Shown piece after piece: positions 15,811 through 16,608 of a stretch of 16,608 nucleotides of DNA. Source of the DNA: Gallionella sp. (GTDB lineage: Bacteria; Pseudomonadota; Gammaproteobacteria; Burkholderiales; Gallionellaceae); contig JAUSMR010000202.1 in the NCBI GenBank assembly GCA_030645955.1, forward strand, positions 1 through 16,608. The letters are read 5' to 3'. Below the pieces are notes generated by a model. It ran no database searches. It was not told the origin of the DNA and was given only the letters and a program-made list of their open reading frames with translations. Position 1 is the first letter of the stretch. Each line of letters starts with the position of its first letter. Made by a program: the position numbers and the translations under genes.

Positions 15811-16608
15811 TTGCTGCAATTTGACACATTGATTATCGGCAGCGGCCTGGCCGGATTGGCGCTGGCCATCAAGCTGGCCGAACGCCAAAAAGTTGGGCTG
15901 ATCACCAAAAAATCCCTGCTGGACGGCGCGAGCAGCCGGGCGCAGGGCGGGATTGCCGCCGTGCTGGCCGAAGACGATACGCTGGATGCGCACATTCAGG
16001 ACACCCTCACCGCCGGCGCCGGCCTGTGCGATGAAACCGTCACGCGTTACGTTGTCGAGCACGGCAAGGCCGCCATCGACTGGCTGATCGGCCAAGGCGT
16101 GCCGTTCACCCGGGACGGCTCCAGCGGCATGGGCTACCACCTCACCCGCGAAGGCGGGCACAGCCGCCGGCGCATCATCCATACGGCGGACGCAACCGGC
16201 CTTGCGGTTCAGGAAACACTCGCCGCACGCGTGCTGAAACACCCGAACATCACGGTGCTGGAAAATCACCTGTCGGTTGACCTGATTACCGGCAGGAAAC
16301 TCGGCTTGCCGGACAAACGCTGCTATGGCGCATACGCCCTGAACTGTCTGAGCGATGAAGTCATCACTATCGCGGCCCAGAATACGATCCTTGCGACCGG
16401 CGGCACCGGCAAGGTGTATATGTACACCACCAACCCCGACACGGCGACCGGTGACGGCATCGCGATGGCATGGCGCGCCGGCTGCCGCGTGGCCAACATG
16501 GAGTTCATCCAGTTCCATCCGACCTGTTTGTACCACCCGCACGCGAAGTCTTTTTTGATCAGCGAGGCGGTGCGCGGCGAAGGTGGCATCCTGAAGCTGC
16601 CCGACGGC
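15811..16608 (+). CDS. nadB: L-aspartate oxidase NadB (5' part, cut by window edge)
   Basis: FAD enzyme that oxidises L-aspartate to iminoaspartate, the first step of de novo NAD synthesis (partner NadA). 266 codons are present of an expected ~530. The FAD-binding GSGLAGLALAIKLA is at 10-23, SSRAQGGIAAVLAEDD at 41-56, the active-site segment LTREGGHSRRRIIH at 111-124, then ATGGTGKVYMYTTNPDTATG, MEFIQFHPTCLY and SEAVRGEGGIL near the edge. There is an in-frame TGA at 15786-15788 and no in-frame ATG before the FAD motif; TTG at 15811, 5 nt after GGGAA, is the best start (next CTG 15814). It is divergent from rpoE, as in Pseudomonas. Confidence 0.95.
   Translation, partial: MLQFDTLIIGSGLAGLALAIKLAERQKVGLITKKSLLDGASSRAQGGIAAVLAEDDTLDAHIQDTLTAGAGLCDETVTRYVVEHGKAAIDWLIGQGVPFTRDGSSGMGYHLTREGGHSRRRIIHTADATGLAVQETLAARVLKHPNITVLENHLSVDLITGRKLGLPDKRCYGAYALNCLSDEVITIAAQNTILATGGTGKVYMYTTNPDTATGDGIAMAWRAGCRVANMEFIQFHPTCLYHPHAKSFLISEAVRGEGGILKLPDG

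Noticed and set aside
15730..16542. Minus-strand open frame of 270 codons antisense to nadB
   Set aside because: The plus strand encodes an unmistakable L-aspartate oxidase, and the antisense frame also covers the divergent promoter region.

Overview
The window reads as a betaproteobacterial chromosome. The minus-strand gene order rpoE-rseA-rseB-(rseC)-mucD-lepA-lepB-DUF4845-rnc-era-recO-pdxJ-acpS-nagZ, with nadB divergent from rpoE, is the conserved arrangement I know from Nitrosomonadales and relatives. The protein flavour suggests a Gallionella/Sideroxydans-like member, but that placement is inference; there is no rRNA or other marker here.

Layout. Bases 1-3794 are an accessory segment. 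Two almost identical 131-bp palindromic elements (11-141 and 3407-3537, inverted to each other, one mismatch by eye) flank one large gene for a predicted secreted lipoprotein with 14 RCC1-type repeats (600-3179, minus). A further REP-like hairpin, several smaller hairpins, a fragment that looks like the C-terminal helix-turn-helix of a REP-associated (Y1-type) transposase, and a short tandem repeat fill the spaces. Bases 3795-9792 hold a tightly packed housekeeping cluster on the minus strand: cell-wall recycling (nagZ), ACP activation (acpS), vitamin B6 synthesis (pdxJ), DNA repair (recO), ribosome assembly (era), RNA processing (rnc), a small membrane protein (DUF4845) and signal peptidase I (lepB). 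lepA (EF4) precedes them. A terminator-like inverted repeat at 11730-11787 separates this from the sigma-E operon.

Bases 11894-15596 are the envelope-stress operon: sigma factor rpoE, anti-sigma rseA, its periplasmic partner rseB, a decayed rseC, and the periplasmic protease mucD. A close match to a sigma-E promoter upstream of rpoE points to autoregulation, as in other bacteria. Downstream of the divergent promoter region, nadB (L-aspartate oxidase) runs off the right edge on the plus strand.

Most of the window is ordinary. The parts worth a second look are the inverted palindromic elements bracketing the RCC1 lipoprotein gene, that protein itself (two cysteines in every repeat, enough repeats for two seven-bladed propellers), and the clear degradation of rseC inside an otherwise intact sigma-E operon. 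I found no CRISPR array, tRNA, rRNA, prophage or defence system, and no evidence of a wholly new multi-gene system.
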